From: Lachnospiraceae bacterium
GTDB taxonomy: Bacteria; Bacillota; Clostridia; Lachnospirales; Lachnospiraceae
Assembly: GCA_017553505.1 (NCBI GenBank)
Contig: JAFZLD010000018.1
Coordinates: 1-64,000, forward strand
Direction: 5' to 3'
DNA length: 64,000 nt
The notes beneath the pieces were generated by a model. That model saw only the letters and a list, made by a program, of their open reading frames with translations, was not told where the DNA came from and made no database searches. This document shows positions 37,440-49,213 of this stretch, one piece after another; the first letter of the stretch is position 1, and each line of letters starts with the position of its first letter. Made by a program: the position numbers and the translations under genes.

Positions 37440-40400
37440 ATGGAAAAAAACAGAATACGTCCTATTGCCGCAGGCAGAAATTCACGTATGAGTTATTCTC
37501 GACAAAAAGAAGTTTTGGAAATGCCCAACCTTATTGAAGTTCAGAAGGACTCTTACGAGTGGTTCTTAAAGGACGGATTAAAAGAGGTATTTGACGACAT
37601 TTCTCCGATTGAAGATTTTGGCGGTAGATTAAGCCTTGAGTTCGTAGATTCCGAACTTTGCAAGGAAGATGCCAAGTACACAATCGAGAAGTGTAAGGAA
37701 AGAGATGCTACATATGCAGCTCCCTTGAAAGTCAAAGTACGTCTTTGCAACAAGGAAACGGGAGCCATCATCGAACACGATATCTTCATGGGAGATCTTC
37801 CTCTTATGACAGAAACCGGTACATTCGTAATCAACGGTGCCGAGCGTGTAATCGTAAGCCAGATGGTTCGTTCTCCCGGTATCTATTACAATATCGAGCA
37901 CGATAAAATCGGTAAGCGTTTGTTCTTTTCAACGGTTATTCCCAATCGTGGTGCATGGCTTGAATACGAGACAGATTCCAATGATGTCTTTTATGTACGT
38001 GTAGACAGAACCCGTAAGGTTCCGATTACCGTTCTTTTGCGTGCCCTCGGACTTGGTACCAATGAAGAGATTAAAGAAGTATTCGGCGACGAGCCTAAGA
38101 TTGAAGCTTCTTTTGCCAAGGATACATCAAGCAACTATCAGGAAGGTTTGCTTGAACTTTACAAGAAGATTCGTCCCGGCGAGCCTCTTTCCGTTGATAA
38201 CGCAAAGAGCCTTATCGAGGGAATGTTCTTCGACCCCAAGCGTTATGACTTAGCACGTGTAGGTAGATATAAATTTAATAAGAAACTTGCGCTTAAGAAC
38301 CGTATCCGCAACATGGTTCTTGCAGAGGATGCAGTATCACCCGTAACAGGTGAAGTTGTTGCCGAGAAAGGCACCAAGATTACTGTTGAAATCGCTAACG
38401 CAATTCAGGATGCGGCAGTTCCTTTCGTAATGGTAGAGACAGAAGAGCGCGTTGAGCGTGTTCTTTCCAACTTAATGGTTGACATTACCAAGTACGTAGA
38501 CTGCGATCCCGCAGAGCTCGGTATTACCGAGGCTGTTTACTATCCCACTCTCAAGGCTATTCTTGATGAGTACGGCGATAAGCCCGAAGAATTATTCGAT
38601 GCATTGAAGCGCAACGTACATGAGCTTGTTCCCAAGCACATTACCGTTGATGATATTTTTGCATCCGTTAACTACAATATGCATCTTGAGTACGGTATCG
38701 GTAACGATGACGATATCGACCACTTAGGAAACAGACGTATCCGTGCTGTCGGTGAGCTTTTACAGAACCAGTACCGTATCGGTCTTTCAAGACTTGAGCG
38801 TGTGGTTCGTGAGCGTATGCAGACACATGATACCGAGGAAGTTACTCCTCAGGCTCTTATCAACATCAAGCCCGTACAGGCAGCTGTTAAGGAGTTCTTC
38901 GGTTCATCACAGCTCTCACAGTTCATGGATCAGAACAACCCTCTCGGTGAGTTAACTCATAAGAGACGTTTGTCGGCACTTGGTCCCGGCGGTCTTTCAA
39001 GAGAGAGAGCATCCTTCGAAGTTCGAGACGTACATTACTCCCACTACGGACGTATGTGTCCCATCGAGACTCCCGAAGGTCCCAACATCGGTCTTATTAA
39101 CTCTCTTGCATCTTATGCAAGAATTAACGTATACGGTTTCATCGAGGCTCCTTATCGTAAGATTGATAAGACAGATCCCGAGAACCCTCGCGTTACCGAC
39201 GAAGTTGTATACATGACAGCGGATGAGGAAGACAACTACCACGTAGCTCAGGCTAACGTAGCACTTAATCCTGACGGAACCTTCGTTAAGAAGTCCGTAT
39301 CAGGTCGTTTCCGTGAGGAGACACAGGAATACCCCATCACCATGTTCGATTACATGGACGTATCACCTAAGATGGTATTCTCAGTTGCTACAGCGCTTAT
39401 TCCTTTCCTTCAGAACGACGATGCTAACCGTGCCCTCATGGGTTCCAACATGCAGCGTCAGGCCGTACCGCTTATGGTTACCGAAGCTCCCGCAGTAGGT
39501 ACCGGTATGGAGCCCAAGGCAGCAGTAGACGCAGGTGTCTGCGTAGTTGCCAAGGAATCCGGTGTTGTTGATTATGTATCATCCAATCTCGTACGCATCA
39601 ATCAGGACAACGGCGAGACCGTAGAATACAAGCTTACTAAATTCCAGCGTAGTAACCAGTCCAACTGCTACAACCAGAAGCCCATCGTATTCAAGGGCGA
39701 GAGAGTAGAGAAGGGCGAAGTTATCGCTGACGGACCTTCCACTTCCGGTGGTGAACTTGCACTCGGTAAGAACCCTCTTATCGGATTCATGACCTGGGAA
39801 GGTTACAACTACGAGGATGCTGTACTTTTAAGTGAGCGCCTTGTACAGGATGACGTTTATACATCCATTCATATAGAGGAATACGAAGCAGAAGCTCGTG
39901 ATACCAAGCTCGGACCCGAAGAAATCACAAGAGACGTTCCCGGTGTCGGCGACGATGCCCTTAAGGATCTTGATGACAGAGGTATTATCCGTATCGGTGC
40001 TGAGGTTCGTGCCGGCGACATTCTCGTAGGTAAGGTAACACCTAAGGGTGAGACCGAGCTTACAGCTGAAGAGAGACTCTTAAGAGCAATCTTCGGTGAG
40101 AAGGCTCGCGAGGTCAGAGATACCTCCCTTAAGGTACCTCACGGCGAATACGGTATAGTAGTAGCTGCCAAGGTATTCACAAGAGAAAACGGCGACGAGT
40201 TGTCACCCGGCGTTAACGAATCCGTTCGTGTCTACATCGCTCAGAAGCGTAAGATCAGCGTCGGCGATAAGATGGCAGGTCGTCACGGTAACAAGGGTGT
40301 CGTTTCAAGAGTACTTCCCGTAGAAGATATGCCTTATCTTCCCAACGGTCGTCCCCTTGATATCGTGCTTAACCCCTTGGGCGTACCTTCACGTATGAAT

Positions 40401-41351
40401 ATCGGACAGGTCCTTGAAATCCACTTGTCACTTGCAGCCAAGGCTCTTGGCTTCAACATCGCAACACCCGTATTTGACGGCGCTAACGAGAAGGACATTC
40501 AGGATTCCCTTGAACTTGCCAATGACTACGTAAATCTTCCTTTCGACGAGGCAGAAGCTAAGGCCGAAGCTGAGAAGAACGGAACCAAATATGATAAGAA
40601 TGCACCTACCTTCTCAAGTCTCCACAAGGATGAACTTCTTCCCGAAGTTTATGATTACCTTTCGGAGAACAGAGCTCACAGAGCACTTTGGAAGGGTGTT
40701 CCGATTTCCAGAGACGGTAAAGTTCAGTTAAGAGACGGCCGTACCGGTGAACTCTTCGACGGACCTACCACAATCGGTCACATGCATTATCTTAAGCTCC
40801 ACCACCTGGTTGACGATAAGATCCACGCTCGTTCAACCGGCCCTTACTCACTCGTTACACAGCAGCCTCTCGGCGGTAAAGCCCAGTTCGGTGGTCAGCG
40901 TTTCGGTGAAATGGAAGTTTGGGCACTGGAAGCTTACGGTGCTGCTTATACCTTACAGGAAATTCTTACGGTTAAGTCCGATGACGTTGTCGGCCGTGTT
41001 AAGACCTACGAGGCAATTATTAAGGGCGAGAACATTCCCAAGCCCGGTATTCCCGAGTCCTTCAAGGTACTCCTTAAGGAACTCCAGTCCCTCGGTCTTG
41101 ATATCAAGGTACTTCGTGAGGACAACACCGAAGTTGAACTTACAGAATCAGTCGACTATGGCGAGACCGATTTCAGAATGGCTGAAATCGACGGAAGCGA
41201 CAGAGGCGGCAGAGGCAATGAAGACTTCGCATCAGCAGGTTATCAGACTCAGGAATTCGATGAGTCCGGTGAGCTTGTGGAAGCGGAAGATACCTTCGAA
41301 GAGGATATGGAATTTGCAGAAGACGATTACGAAGGAAGCCTCGACGAATAA
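37440..41351 (+). CDS. rpoB: RNA polymerase beta subunit
   Basis: 1303 residues. All beta-subunit regions are present, including the rifampicin-binding segment [17 protein letters not shown] followed by [13 protein letters not shown], which has the sensitive-type residues at the common resistance positions, and the C-terminal [19 protein letters not shown] clamp region. The end carries an acidic tail. ATG 37440 is preferred over a GTG two codons upstream (37434), since GGGGTGA precedes it. It has its own promoter and is not preceded by rplJ-rplL, unlike the common bacterial order. rpoC follows after 34 bases. Confidence 0.98.
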   Translation: MEKNRIRPIAAGRNSRMSYSRQKEVLEMPNLIEVQKDSYEWFLKDGLKEVFDDISPIEDFGGRLSLEFVDSELCKEDAKYTIEKCKERDATYAAPLKVKVRLCNKETGAIIEHDIFMGDLPLMTETGTFVINGAERVIVSQMVRSPGIYYNIEHDKIGKRLFFSTVIPNRGAWLEYETDSNDVFYVRVDRTRKVPITVLLRALGLGTNEEIKEVFGDEPKIEASFAKDTSSNYQEGLLELYKKIRPGEPLSVDNAKSLIEGMFFDPKRYDLARVGRYKFNKKLALKNRIRNMVLAEDAVSPVTGEVVAEKGTKITVEIANAIQDAAVPFVMVETEERVERVLSNLMVDITKYVDCDPAELGITEAVYYPTLKAILDEYGDKPEELFDALKRNVHELVPKHITVDDIFASVNYNMHLEYGIGNDDDIDHLGNRRIRAVGELLQNQYRIGLSRLERVVRERMQTHDTEEVTPQALINIKPVQAAVKEFFGSSQLSQFMDQNNPLGELTHKRRLSALGPGGLSRERASFEVRDVHYSHYGRMCPIETPEGPNIGLINSLASYARINVYGFIEAPYRKIDKTDPENPRVTDEVVYMTADEEDNYHVAQANVALNPDGTFVKKSVSGRFREETQEYPITMFDYMDVSPKMVFSVATALIPFLQNDDANRALMGSNMQRQAVPLMVTEAPAVGTGMEPKAAVDAGVCVVAKESGVVDYVSSNLVRINQDNGETVEYKLTKFQRSNQSNCYNQKPIVFKGERVEKGEVIADGPSTSGGELALGKNPLIGFMTWEGYNYEDAVLLSERLVQDDVYTSIHIEEYEAEARDTKLGPEEITRDVPGVGDDALKDLDDRGIIRIGAEVRAGDILVGKVTPKGETELTAEERLLRAIFGEKAREVRDTSLKVPHGEYGIVVAAKVFTRENGDELSPGVNESVRVYIAQKRKISVGDKMAGRHGNKGVVSRVLPVEDMPYLPNGRPLDIVLNPLGVPSRMNIGQVLEIHLSLAAKALGFNIATPVFDGANEKDIQDSLELANDYVNLPFDEAEAKAEAEKNGTKYDKNAPTFSSLHKDELLPEVYDYLSENRAHRALWKGVPISRDGKVQLRDGRTGELFDGPTTIGHMHYLKLHHLVDDKIHARSTGPYSLVTQQPLGGKAQFGGQRFGEMEVWALEAYGAAYTLQEILTVKSDDVVGRVKTYEAIIKGENIPKPGIPESFKVLLKELQSLGLDIKVLREDNTEVELTESVDYGETDFRMAEIDGSDRGGRGNEDFASAGYQTQEFDESGELVEAEDTFEEDMEFAEDDYEGSLDE

Positions 41352-41385
41352 GTTTTTCTAATAAAAATGTAAAGGAGCGCCATAA

Positions 41386-44300
41386 ATGTCGGAAATTAAG
41401 AATGATACATACCAGCCGATGACTTTTGACAAGATTCAGATCGGCTTAGCATCCCCTGAGAAAATCAGGGCTTGGTCCAGACGCGGTGACGACCCGGATT
41501 TCGGTATCGTTACCAAGCCCGAGACCATCAACTACAGAACATTAAAGCCCGAGAAAGATGGCTTGTTCTGTGAAAGAATATTCGGACCCAACAAAGACTG
41601 GGAATGTCACTGCGGTAAGTACAAGAAGATTCGCTATAAAGGCGTTATCTGTGACCGCTGCGGTGTAGAAGTTACCAAGGCAAGCGTTCGTCGTGAGCGT
41701 ATGGGACGTATCGAGCTCGCTGCTCCTGTTTCTCATATCTGGTATTTCAAGGGTATCCCTTCCCGTATGGGTCTCATTCTCGACATCTCTCCCAGAGTAC
41801 TCGAGAAGGTACTTTATTTCGCATCTTACATTGTACTCGACGCAGGCGAGACCAACCTTGAATACAAGCAGGTTCTTTCCGAACGTGAGTATCAGGATGC
41901 CAAGGAAACCTACGGCAACAAGTTCCGTGTAGGAATGGGCGCCGAGGCTATCAAAGAGTTATTACAGGCTATCGATCTTGAGACCGAAGCCGAAGAATTA
42001 AAGGCTGAACTCAAGGAGTCCACCGGCCAGAAGAGAGCTCGTATCATCAAGAGACTCGAGGTTGTGGAAGCTTTCCGTGAGTCCGGTAACAAGCCCGAGT
42101 GGATGGTAATGGATGTTATTCCCGTTATCCCTCCGGACCTTCGTCCTATGGTACAGCTTGAAGGCGGCAGATTCGCTACATCCGATCTTAACGACCTTTA
42201 CAGACGTATCATCAACCGTAACAACCGTTTACAGAGACTTCTCGAACTCGGTGCGCCCGACATCATCGTACGTAACGAGAAGAGAATGCTTCAGGAAGCA
42301 GTTGACGCACTTATCGACAACGGCCGTCGCGGACGTCCCGTAACAGGCCCCGGTAACAGAGCTCTTAAGTCTCTTTCCGATATGTTAAAGGGTAAGGGCG
42401 GACGTTTCCGTCAGAACCTTCTCGGTAAGCGTGTAGACTACTCCGGACGTTCCGTTATCGTAGTAGGACCAGAACTTAAGATTTACCAGTGCGGTCTCCC
42501 TAAGGAGATGGCAATCGAATTGTTCAAGCCCTTCGTTATGAAGGAGCTTGTGGGACGTGGCATTTCCCAGAATATTAAGAATGCCAAGAAGCTTGTTGAA
42601 AGACTCGACTCCCAGGTATGGGACGTGCTCGAGGACGTTATTAAAGAGCATCCCGTAATGCTTAACCGTGCTCCTACACTTCACAGACTCGGTATTCAGG
42701 CTTTCGAGCCCATCCTTGTAGAAGGTAAGGCTATTAAGCTTCATCCCCTTGTATGTACCGCTTTCAACGCCGACTTCGACGGTGACCAGATGGCTGTACA
42801 CCTTCCTCTTAGCGTAGAGGCTCAGGCAGAATGCAGATTCCTTCTTCTTTCTCCCAACAACCTCTTAAAGCCTTCGGACGGTGGCCCTGTTGCGGTTCCT
42901 ACACAGGATATGGTTCTTGGTATTTACTACCTCACCATGCACAAGTACTATGACGACCCTTCTCTTAAGGATCAGGCTGTTGCAGAGTTCGCTTCAATCG
43001 ATGAGCTCAAGGCTGCTTACGAAGAATACGAGAAGAAAGTTGCCAAGGCCGTTAAAGGCAAGGACGGCGACGCTGCCAAGGAAGCAGTTGCTGCCATCAA
43101 GGACGCACATCTTGACTACGATGCAGTCGTAAGAGTATGCGTTGACACTGAGAGAAACCGTGTTGTAACCTGTCGTGTTATCGATATCATGGGCAGATAT
43201 TACAACTCCACAAGAGAAGCTTTACTTGCATACGAGAACGGTGAGATTACTCTTCACCAGAGCATCTATGTAAGAAAGACCACCGAATGGAACGGCGAAG
43301 AAGTTGAAGGTATCATCGAGACCACTCTCGGACGCCTCCTCTTCAATGAGATTATCCCTCAGGATTTAGGTTACGTAGATCGCTCCAAGAGAGAGAATGC
43401 TCTTCTTCTTGAAGTAGACTTCCACGTAAAGAGAAAACACTTAAAAGAGATTTTACAGCGAGTAATCAATATACACGGCGCATCAGTAACCGCTGAAGTT
43501 CTTGACCTTGTTAAGGCTACCGGTTACAAGTACTCCACAAGAGCAGCTATGACCGTATCAATTTCCGATATGACCGTGCCTGCTTCCAAGCCCGAAATTC
43601 TTGAAGGCGCTCAGGAGACCGTTGAAAAGATTACACGTAACTACAGAAGAGGTCTTATCACCGACGAAGAAAGATATCGTGCGGTAGTAGAGACCTGGAA
43701 CGAGGCCGATGGCAAGCTTACCAAAGAGCTTCTTGACGGTCTTGACAAGTATAACAACATATTCATGATGGCCGACTCCGGTGCCCGTGGTAGTAACCAG
43801 CAGATTAAGCAGCTTGCAGGTATGCGTGGACTTATGGCGGATACAACCGGTAAGACCATTGAGCTTCCTATTAAGTCCAACTTCCGTGAAGGTCTTGACG
43901 TACTCGAATACTTCATGTCCGCACACGGTGCTCGTAAGGGTCTGTCCGATACCGCTATCAGAACCGCTGACTCAGGTTACTTAACCCGTCGTATGGTTGA
44001 CGTATCACAGGAACTTATCATTCGTGAAATCGACTGCTGTGAAGGCAGAGAAGAGATCCCCGGAATGGATGTATATGCATTCATGGACGGTAAGGAAACA
44101 ATCGAAGGTCTTAAGGACCGTATCCAGGGCAGATATACCTGCGATGACATTCTTAACGCCAAGGGCGAAGTAATCGTTAAAAAGAACCACATGATTACCC
44201 CCAGCCGTGCGGCAAGAGTGCTCAAGGAAGGTATTGACGTTAACGGTAAGCCCGTATCCGATGAAGAGGGCAATGTTAATCCCGGAGCACGCATTAAGGT

Positions 44301-45360
44301 TCGTAACATTCTTTGCTGCCGTTCACACAACGGTATCTGCGCTAAGTGTTACGGTGCCAACATGGCAACCGGTGAAGCAGTACAGGTCGGCGAAGCTGTA
44401 GGTATCATCGCAGCTCAGTCAATCGGTGAGCCCGGTACACAGCTTACCATGAGAACATTCCATACCGGTGGTGTTGCCGGCGGCGATATCACACAGGGTC
44501 TTCCCCGTGTAGAGGAATTGTTCGAAGCAAGAAAGCCTAAGGGACTTGCAATCATCGCTGAATTCGGCGGTAAGGCAAGCATTAAAGATACCAAGAAAAA
44601 GCGTGAAGTAGTAGTTACCAACGAGGAAACAGGTGAGTCCAAGTCTTACCTCATCCCTTACGGTTCACGTATCAAGGTAACCGATGAGCAGATTATCGAA
44701 GCCGGTGACGAACTCACCGAAGGTTCCGTTAACCCTCACGACTTACTCAAGATCAAAGGTATCCGTGCGGTACAGGATTACATGCTCAGAGAAGTTCAGC
44801 GTGTATACCGTCTCCAGGGTGTTGATATCAACGATAAGCACATCGAAGTCATTGTACGTCAGATGCTTAAGAAGGTTCGTATCGAGAACAACGGCGATGC
44901 AGAATTCCTTCCCGGCTCCATGATTGACTTCCTTGACTTTGAAGACATGAACGAACAGCTCATTGCTGAAGGTAAGGCTCCCGCAGAGGGAACAAGAGTT
45001 ATCCTTGGTATTACCAAGTCCGCTCTTGCTACCAACTCCTTCTTGTCAGCAGCTTCCTTCCAGGAGACCACCAAGGTTCTTACAGAAGCAGCTATCAAGG
45101 GTAAGGTAGATCCCCTTATCGGTCTTAAGGAAAACGTTATCTTAGGTAAGCTCATCCCTGCAGGTACAGGTATGAAGCGTTACAGAGACGTAGAACTTTC
45201 ATCCGATGAAAGATACGAGCAGATGCTTGTTGAAAGAGCAGAAGCCGAAGCTAAGGCAGCCAAGCAGCGCAGCGCTGAAGAAGAGCCCGAAGAGACCATC
45301 ACAGTAGAAGAAGAACTCGTATACGAAACCGAGGAAGCAGCTTCTGCAGATGAAGAATAA
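41386..45360 (+). CDS. rpoC: RNA polymerase beta' subunit
   Basis: 1324 residues. The N-terminal zinc ribbon is [20 protein letters not shown], the catalytic magnesium site is [12 protein letters not shown], the bridge helix/trigger loop region contains [18 protein letters not shown], and the second cysteine set is [13 protein letters not shown]. The C-terminus ends in a strongly acidic tail rich in glutamate. AAAGGAG precedes the ATG. Followed by a strong terminator rather than rpsL-rpsG-fusA, so the classical cluster is split here. Confidence 0.98.
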   Translation: MSEIKNDTYQPMTFDKIQIGLASPEKIRAWSRRGDDPDFGIVTKPETINYRTLKPEKDGLFCERIFGPNKDWECHCGKYKKIRYKGVICDRCGVEVTKASVRRERMGRIELAAPVSHIWYFKGIPSRMGLILDISPRVLEKVLYFASYIVLDAGETNLEYKQVLSEREYQDAKETYGNKFRVGMGAEAIKELLQAIDLETEAEELKAELKESTGQKRARIIKRLEVVEAFRESGNKPEWMVMDVIPVIPPDLRPMVQLEGGRFATSDLNDLYRRIINRNNRLQRLLELGAPDIIVRNEKRMLQEAVDALIDNGRRGRPVTGPGNRALKSLSDMLKGKGGRFRQNLLGKRVDYSGRSVIVVGPELKIYQCGLPKEMAIELFKPFVMKELVGRGISQNIKNAKKLVERLDSQVWDVLEDVIKEHPVMLNRAPTLHRLGIQAFEPILVEGKAIKLHPLVCTAFNADFDGDQMAVHLPLSVEAQAECRFLLLSPNNLLKPSDGGPVAVPTQDMVLGIYYLTMHKYYDDPSLKDQAVAEFASIDELKAAYEEYEKKVAKAVKGKDGDAAKEAVAAIKDAHLDYDAVVRVCVDTERNRVVTCRVIDIMGRYYNSTREALLAYENGEITLHQSIYVRKTTEWNGEEVEGIIETTLGRLLFNEIIPQDLGYVDRSKRENALLLEVDFHVKRKHLKEILQRVINIHGASVTAEVLDLVKATGYKYSTRAAMTVSISDMTVPASKPEILEGAQETVEKITRNYRRGLITDEERYRAVVETWNEADGKLTKELLDGLDKYNNIFMMADSGARGSNQQIKQLAGMRGLMADTTGKTIELPIKSNFREGLDVLEYFMSAHGARKGLSDTAIRTADSGYLTRRMVDVSQELIIREIDCCEGREEIPGMDVYAFMDGKETIEGLKDRIQGRYTCDDILNAKGEVIVKKNHMITPSRAARVLKEGIDVNGKPVSDEEGNVNPGARIKVRNILCCRSHNGICAKCYGANMATGEAVQVGEAVGIIAAQSIGEPGTQLTMRTFHTGGVAGGDITQGLPRVEELFEARKPKGLAIIAEFGGKASIKDTKKKREVVVTNEETGESKSYLIPYGSRIKVTDEQIIEAGDELTEGSVNPHDLLKIKGIRAVQDYMLREVQRVYRLQGVDINDKHIEVIVRQMLKKVRIENNGDAEFLPGSMIDFLDFEDMNEQLIAEGKAPAEGTRVILGITKSALATNSFLSAASFQETTKVLTEAAIKGKVDPLIGLKENVILGKLIPAGTGMKRYRDVELSSDERYEQMLVERAEAEAKAAKQRSAEEEPEETITVEEELVYETEEAASADEE

Positions 45361-45371
45361 GCAATAACAAT

Positions 45372-45404
45372 TAAGGCACGTGGTGTAAGCCACGTGCCTT
45401 TTAT
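45372..45404. terminator. Terminator after rpoC
   Basis: AAGGCACGTGG pairs perfectly with CCACGTGCCTT across a six-base loop, followed by TTTAT. The A-rich left side may also serve the convergent filament operon. Confidence 0.92.
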
Positions 45405-45438
45405 CATGCGTTTAATTATTTAAAATAACCACATCAAT

Positions 45439-45879
45439 TTACTTACCGAATACCGGCAACGTATCGTCGTAGTCAAGTTCCCCGGTAGTATCGGTCTTCC
45501 ACGAAGTAATATCATAGAACGACTCGCCCGCACTCTCGGGATAGAGAATTCGTATCTCAACCTCTAAGGTCTGAATATCGTTAATCGGTATTGCGAAGGC
45601 CTTTTTTTTGCCGACATTCTCGAAATATCCCGCGCGAGAAATCCCTGTATCGTACAAATCCTTAAGCGTCTTATCGAAGCTTGCCAGCTGCTCCTCGGCC
45701 TCATTGCAGGCGTCGTAATATGCCTGAGAGTTCTCCACAACACGCTTGCTGAGCTTGTAATCACTCATGGCGCTTGAGAGCGACAATATAGCAAAAGAAA
45801 CCAGACACAAGATTACGAATATGAACAATACCGAAGATGTACCGACATTTAACGGTAATTCACGTTTTTTCTTAGCCAT
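45439..45879 (-). CDS. Pilin-like single-pass membrane protein, last gene of the filament operon
   Basis: 146 residues. A short charged N-terminus (AKKKRELPLN) leads into one hydrophobic helix (about 13-35), followed by a helical region and a mixed C-terminal domain. Size and layout match a minor pseudopilin, perhaps the GspK/PilX-like position, but there is no clear GFxxxE cleavage motif, so family membership is inferred from position. Its ATG overlaps the preceding gene's stop by one base (TAATG), implying coupled translation. Confidence 0.65.
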   Translation of the reverse strand: MAKKKRELPLNVGTSSVLFIFVILCLVSFAILSLSSAMSDYKLSKRVVENSQAYYDACNEAEEQLASFDKTLKDLYDTGISRAGYFENVGKKKAFAIPINDIQTLEVEIRILYPESAGESFYDITSWKTDTTGELDYDDTLPVFGK

Positions 45880-46250
45880 TACGACACCTCCTTCTTATGA
45901 CGCTTGAAGGTGTACGCATACACTTCCTCGGACTTCGGAGTGTAGAAGAACTTAAACGTCATATATTCAAAGGTCTCATCCGACGAAAAATCCAAAGAAT
46001 AAGAGTACTCCGGCAGATTAAATGCCGAGGAAAGCGTAGTCTCAATCATGTCACGACCGCTTCCGCCGAACTCATAGAAGCATTCAGCCGCGTTATCGGC
46101 CCACAGGACCGCGTAATTGGCGCTCTCGGTCTCATGTGCCACATCATGTGCCTTAATGAACACACGCATGCACACGGCGCTTGTAAGGGCAAAAAACAAT
46201 ATGACGATAATTAGCTCCATCAAGAACAGAGCAGATTTTGATTTTTGCAT
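45879..46250 (-). CDS. Type IV pilin-like minor subunit
   Basis: 123 residues. A short basic leader (QKSKSAL) is followed by FLMELIIVILFFALTS, a hydrophobic helix with an early glutamate like the E5 of type IV pilins. The remaining 90 residues form a small globular domain. It is expected in the membrane or in a filament tip. ATG 46250 follows GAAAGG; a TTG five codons upstream is less likely. It is the eighth of nine closely spaced minus-strand genes and overlaps the next by one base. Confidence 0.7.
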   Translation of the reverse strand: MQKSKSALFLMELIIVILFFALTSAVCMRVFIKAHDVAHETESANYAVLWADNAAECFYEFGGSGRDMIETTLSSAFNLPEYSYSLDFSSDETFEYMTFKFFYTPKSEEVYAYTFKRHKKEVS

Positions 46251-46283
46251 TTGACTACCTTTCAAAACCGGAACACCGGGAAT

Positions 46284-46763
46284 TTATTTCAAGCTTCTTA
46301 CATGAACGAACAAAGTCTCGTCCGCGCTCTTATCGGGCGTAATATCGAATCGATACAAAGAATCCGTAACCTTCGTAATCTTAAACGACTTAACATCCAG
46401 AATATCCGTACCGAACTCGGGGCCAAGGTCCTGACCGTATCTTGTGAAGAGTTCTTTGACCTTGCCTTCATACTCGTAGAGATAAGTGCAATACGTGATA
46501 TTGTCAATCTCCTCCGAAATAACAAGCGCATCGCCGCCTGCATAAGTGCCCACCGACACAAGCCCGTCGACATCGCTCTGGTGCACCTTGTTGTAGATGT
46601 AGGAAAAAGAAGTTCTTGAGCTGTAATTGCCGCTCATCTTATTGACAACATTCTGATACACGCTCGCGCCCGTGCCTGTTAATGACACAACGGAAATTGC
46701 GAACACCAGGAAAAGCGTGATAACGAACAAAGCATCAATTGTATGCTCCGAAGACTTATTCAT
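46284..46763 (-). CDS. DUF4860-like filament operon protein
   Basis: 159 residues. One N-terminal hydrophobic helix (ALFVITLFLVFAISVVSLTG) followed by a beta-rich domain with SYIYNKVHQSD and a GKVKELFTRYGQ segment. The pattern matches proteins I know as DUF4860, usually found among pilus-like genes in Clostridia. Likely a pseudopilin-type structural component. ATG 46763 lies after GGAAAGGAG; it overlaps the end of the preceding gene by eight bases. Function not established. Confidence 0.72.
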   Translation of the reverse strand: MNKSSEHTIDALFVITLFLVFAISVVSLTGTGASVYQNVVNKMSGNYSSRTSFSYIYNKVHQSDVDGLVSVGTYAGGDALVISEEIDNITYCTYLYEYEGKVKELFTRYGQDLGPEFGTDILDVKSFKITKVTDSLYRFDITPDKSADETLFVHVRSLK

Positions 46764-47097
46764 GCCGCTCTCCTTTCCTGATAACCACAACCTCCGGGTA
46801 GATATTGGAACCTTCAGGGCGATAATCTATAAAGAAAGAATCCTTGTCATAAGTAAGACCGTAATGCTCAACCATATACTCAAGGTTAGGCGGATAAGTA
46901 CCCTCTACGCAGTAGCAGGACACAATAGCCCTGTTAAGCGCGGAATTAAGGCTTTCCTCCTGACGCGCCTTGGTATCGTCGGAAATATTCCCAAGCATGT
47001 AGAGAAAGAACACGAACACAGCAATAAAGAATATCACCGAGAACTGCACGCTTCCGAATAAAGTTTTTAAAGAACGCCTTTCTTTAAACCTGTACAT
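46756..47097 (-). CDS. Pilin-like single-pass protein
   Basis: 113 residues. A basic leader (YRFKERRSLKTLFG) precedes one hydrophobic helix (about 20-40), then a small domain containing EGTYPPNLEYMVEHYG. That GxYPxxLxxL pattern is typical of minor pilins after the transmembrane helix. ATG 47097 follows AAGGGA at a good distance. It sits directly after the GspF/PilC gene (15-base gap), which supports a role in the same filament or secretion complex. Confidence 0.7.
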   Translation of the reverse strand: MYRFKERRSLKTLFGSVQFSVIFFIAVFVFFLYMLGNISDDTKARQEESLNSALNRAIVSCYCVEGTYPPNLEYMVEHYGLTYDKDSFFIDYRPEGSNIYPEVVVIRKGERHE

Positions 47098-47112
47098 AAA
47101 CTGTCCCTTCAA

Positions 47113-48159
47113 CTAGCCGATGGTGGTCATAATTCCCATAAGAGGAAGAATTACCGACAAAAGAATGAGCCCCACAACAAGCGACAACACGATAACCAGC
47201 GTAGGCTCGATTACAGAAATAATATTGTTAATCTTTTTTTCATTGGCACGCTGGTAGCCGTCCGCAATCTTATTAAGCACCTGCTCGATATCACCGGTCT
47301 TAATACCTACGGCAACCATACGGTTGTTAACGTTACTGAAAATGGAGGCTTCTTTTAAGCCGTCCGCAAGACTGTCGCCGTTAAGAAGCACCTGACGGCA
47401 GACATCAATCTTTTCCTCGGTTTTCTTATTCTCCACAAGGTTGGAAACCATCTTAAGGCTTTCAAAAGTATCAAGACCTGCGGAAATCGCAAGCGCCATA
47501 CCTGAAGCAAAGCGTTCTGCCGCGAGACCCTCGTAGAAACCCTTAAACAACGGAATTTTGGAAGCAAAAGTCTTGATGGCCTTCTTGCCGGACTGCGACT
47601 TCGAGAAGAAGAGATACAGCACCACAAGAACCGCCAGAATAGCAATAAACACAACGGAGTATGACTTAAGCGCACTGCCGAGATTCATAAGAGAAGCGGC
47701 AAAGCCCGTCATTTCCGTACCAAGCTGTATGAATACCTGATTGAATATGGGGAGAACTCTCGTAATAAGAATAACGATAACCACAAGCATCATCACGATC
47801 ATAACCAAAGGATAGGTTACTGCACTTCTGATACTCTCTGAAATCTGTGTCTCACGATCGTAATAAGCTGCAAGTGCCGACATAACTTCGTCAAGCGAAC
47901 CGGCCTTCTCACCAAGCTTGATCGTATTGATTACGTAGTCCGGAAAGACACCTACAATCTCAAGACTCTCGGCGAAACTGTTGCCTTCATTAACAGCGTC
48001 GATAATCGCCTGAAGCAGTTTCTTCGAGCCCGAATCATTGGTGTCTGACAAAAGAATGCGGATGCCCTCGGTGGGAGTGATTCCCGCCTGCAAAAGAATG
48101 GACACCTGACTGCAGAAGGAGGCAAGCTCCTCGTTGGATAGTTTCCTTGATTTACTCAT
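47113..48159 (-). CDS. GspF/PilC-type inner membrane platform protein
   Basis: 348 residues. Two homologous helical repeats: the first begins ASFCSQVSILLQAGITPTEG, the second AERFASGMALAISAGLDTFES, each ending in membrane helices (about 115-165 and 305-345). The GEKAGSLDEV and GIKTGDIEQV segments are family hallmarks. It forms the membrane base on which the pilus ATPase works. No GspE/PilB ATPase or prepilin peptidase gene is present next to it, so these must be encoded elsewhere or be missing. ATG 48159 follows AGGGGA; an ATG six codons upstream is possible. Confidence 0.93.
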   Translation of the reverse strand: MSKSRKLSNEELASFCSQVSILLQAGITPTEGIRILLSDTNDSGSKKLLQAIIDAVNEGNSFAESLEIVGVFPDYVINTIKLGEKAGSLDEVMSALAAYYDRETQISESIRSAVTYPLVMIVMMLVVIVILITRVLPIFNQVFIQLGTEMTGFAASLMNLGSALKSYSVVFIAILAVLVVLYLFFSKSQSGKKAIKTFASKIPLFKGFYEGLAAERFASGMALAISAGLDTFESLKMVSNLVENKKTEEKIDVCRQVLLNGDSLADGLKEASIFSNVNNRMVAVGIKTGDIEQVLNKIADGYQRANEKKINNIISVIEPTLVIVLSLVVGLILLSVILPLMGIMTTIG

Positions 48160-48182
48160 TCCGTTAATTCCCCTCATAAGTA

Positions 48183-49208
48183 TTAGTAAACGTGTGAAAT
48201 CTCGTAATTGGTTCCGTCACCGATGTATTTCTTCAAAGTCTTGGGATCGGTGCTGGCACCGAAGGTAGGATCAACCAGCGACCATTCCTTACCGTTAAAC
48301 TGGATGATTCCGTTAAGCCAGCCCACATCCTCGATATATACGCTTATCCATGCGTGATACACGGGATTCTCGGCACCCACATATCCGACCTCAAGTCTTG
48401 TGGGAATCCGCTGACTCCTAAGCATACTCGTCATAACTGCCGAGTAGTCAAGACAAATACCTGTGCCACTTTCCAATATCTCATCAACATTCGAAATGTA
48501 ACCCGACGCAACCGTATTGGCCTTGTCGTAGTCATACACGATGTTCTGCGTGATGAAATCGTAAACATTGGTAACGACGTCTAAGTCTGTGCTGCAATAT
48601 GCCGCAAGATTGGCGCCCTTGGTAATAACCTTGCAACTGTCGTTGTAATAAACATACTGATTGGGATGCAAGTACGGTCCGAACTCCGAGATGTCCGGAA
48701 AATCAAGAGAAGTGGCGTACGCTACCGAGTACTTGGTGCCGGAAATGTTCTCACAGACACTGAACTCGTAGGTGCCGTTTCCGCCCGTAAGAGGGAAAGC
48801 GGCGTAACCGTTCTTGATATCATACTTGTTCTGAATACCGTCGGGACCGGTAATTAAGAGCTTAACCTTGGCGCAGGAGCCGAGATAATTGACCATCACG
48901 TAGCCGTCTTTGTAATTGGAATAATCAAGAACAGCCAAGTCGTTACCGTCCGAAGCGGTGCCGGGAGCGGTAGTCTCAAGACAAACCGGAGTGTTGTCGC
49001 GCGCGGTCTTAGGGTCAATTACCTTATCGGCCGAAGAAAGTGCCGTGTGAACCTCGGGATTCTCGATGGTGGTAGTGGTACTCGGCTTAATACTGCCGCC
49101 TCCGCCTCCGCCGATTCCGGGGTCATCCGTAACAGCCTTCTCACATGCGGTAAGGAAAAGTATCGATATGGTTAATATCAAAAGAACGTACTTGTTCTTT
49201 TTAATCAT
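48183..49208 (-). CDS. Transglutaminase-like lipoprotein in the filament operon
   Basis: 341 residues. Lipoprotein signal with C22 in FLTAC, a Gly/Ser/Thr linker containing six consecutive glycines, a beta-rich middle domain, then a transglutaminase-like core. The catalytic triad is visible: C252 in GTGICLDY, H285 in VYHAWIS and D313 in LVDPTFG. Such extracellular domains act as cysteine proteases or as crosslinking or cyclising enzymes on the cell surface. ATG 49208 follows AAAGGAG. It lies between the sigma/anti-sigma pair and gspF, suggesting a role in maturing or anchoring the filament. Confidence 0.88.
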   Translation of the reverse strand: MIKKNKYVLLILTISILFLTACEKAVTDDPGIGGGGGGSIKPSTTTTIENPEVHTALSSADKVIDPKTARDNTPVCLETTAPGTASDGNDLAVLDYSNYKDGYVMVNYLGSCAKVKLLITGPDGIQNKYDIKNGYAAFPLTGGNGTYEFSVCENISGTKYSVAYATSLDFPDISEFGPYLHPNQYVYYNDSCKVITKGANLAAYCSTDLDVVTNVYDFITQNIVYDYDKANTVASGYISNVDEILESGTGICLDYSAVMTSMLRSQRIPTRLEVGYVGAENPVYHAWISVYIEDVGWLNGIIQFNGKEWSLVDPTFGASTDPKTLKKYIGDGTNYEISHVY

Positions 49209-49213
49209 AGGGA

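Noticed and set aside
38880-39000. Rifampicin resistance change in RpoB
   Set aside because: The Gln, Asp, His and Ser residues at the common resistance positions all match the sensitive type.
40747-41361. 204-codon open frame overlapping the end of rpoB in another frame
   Set aside because: Ser/Leu/Arg-rich frameshift translation of the conserved RpoB clamp region.
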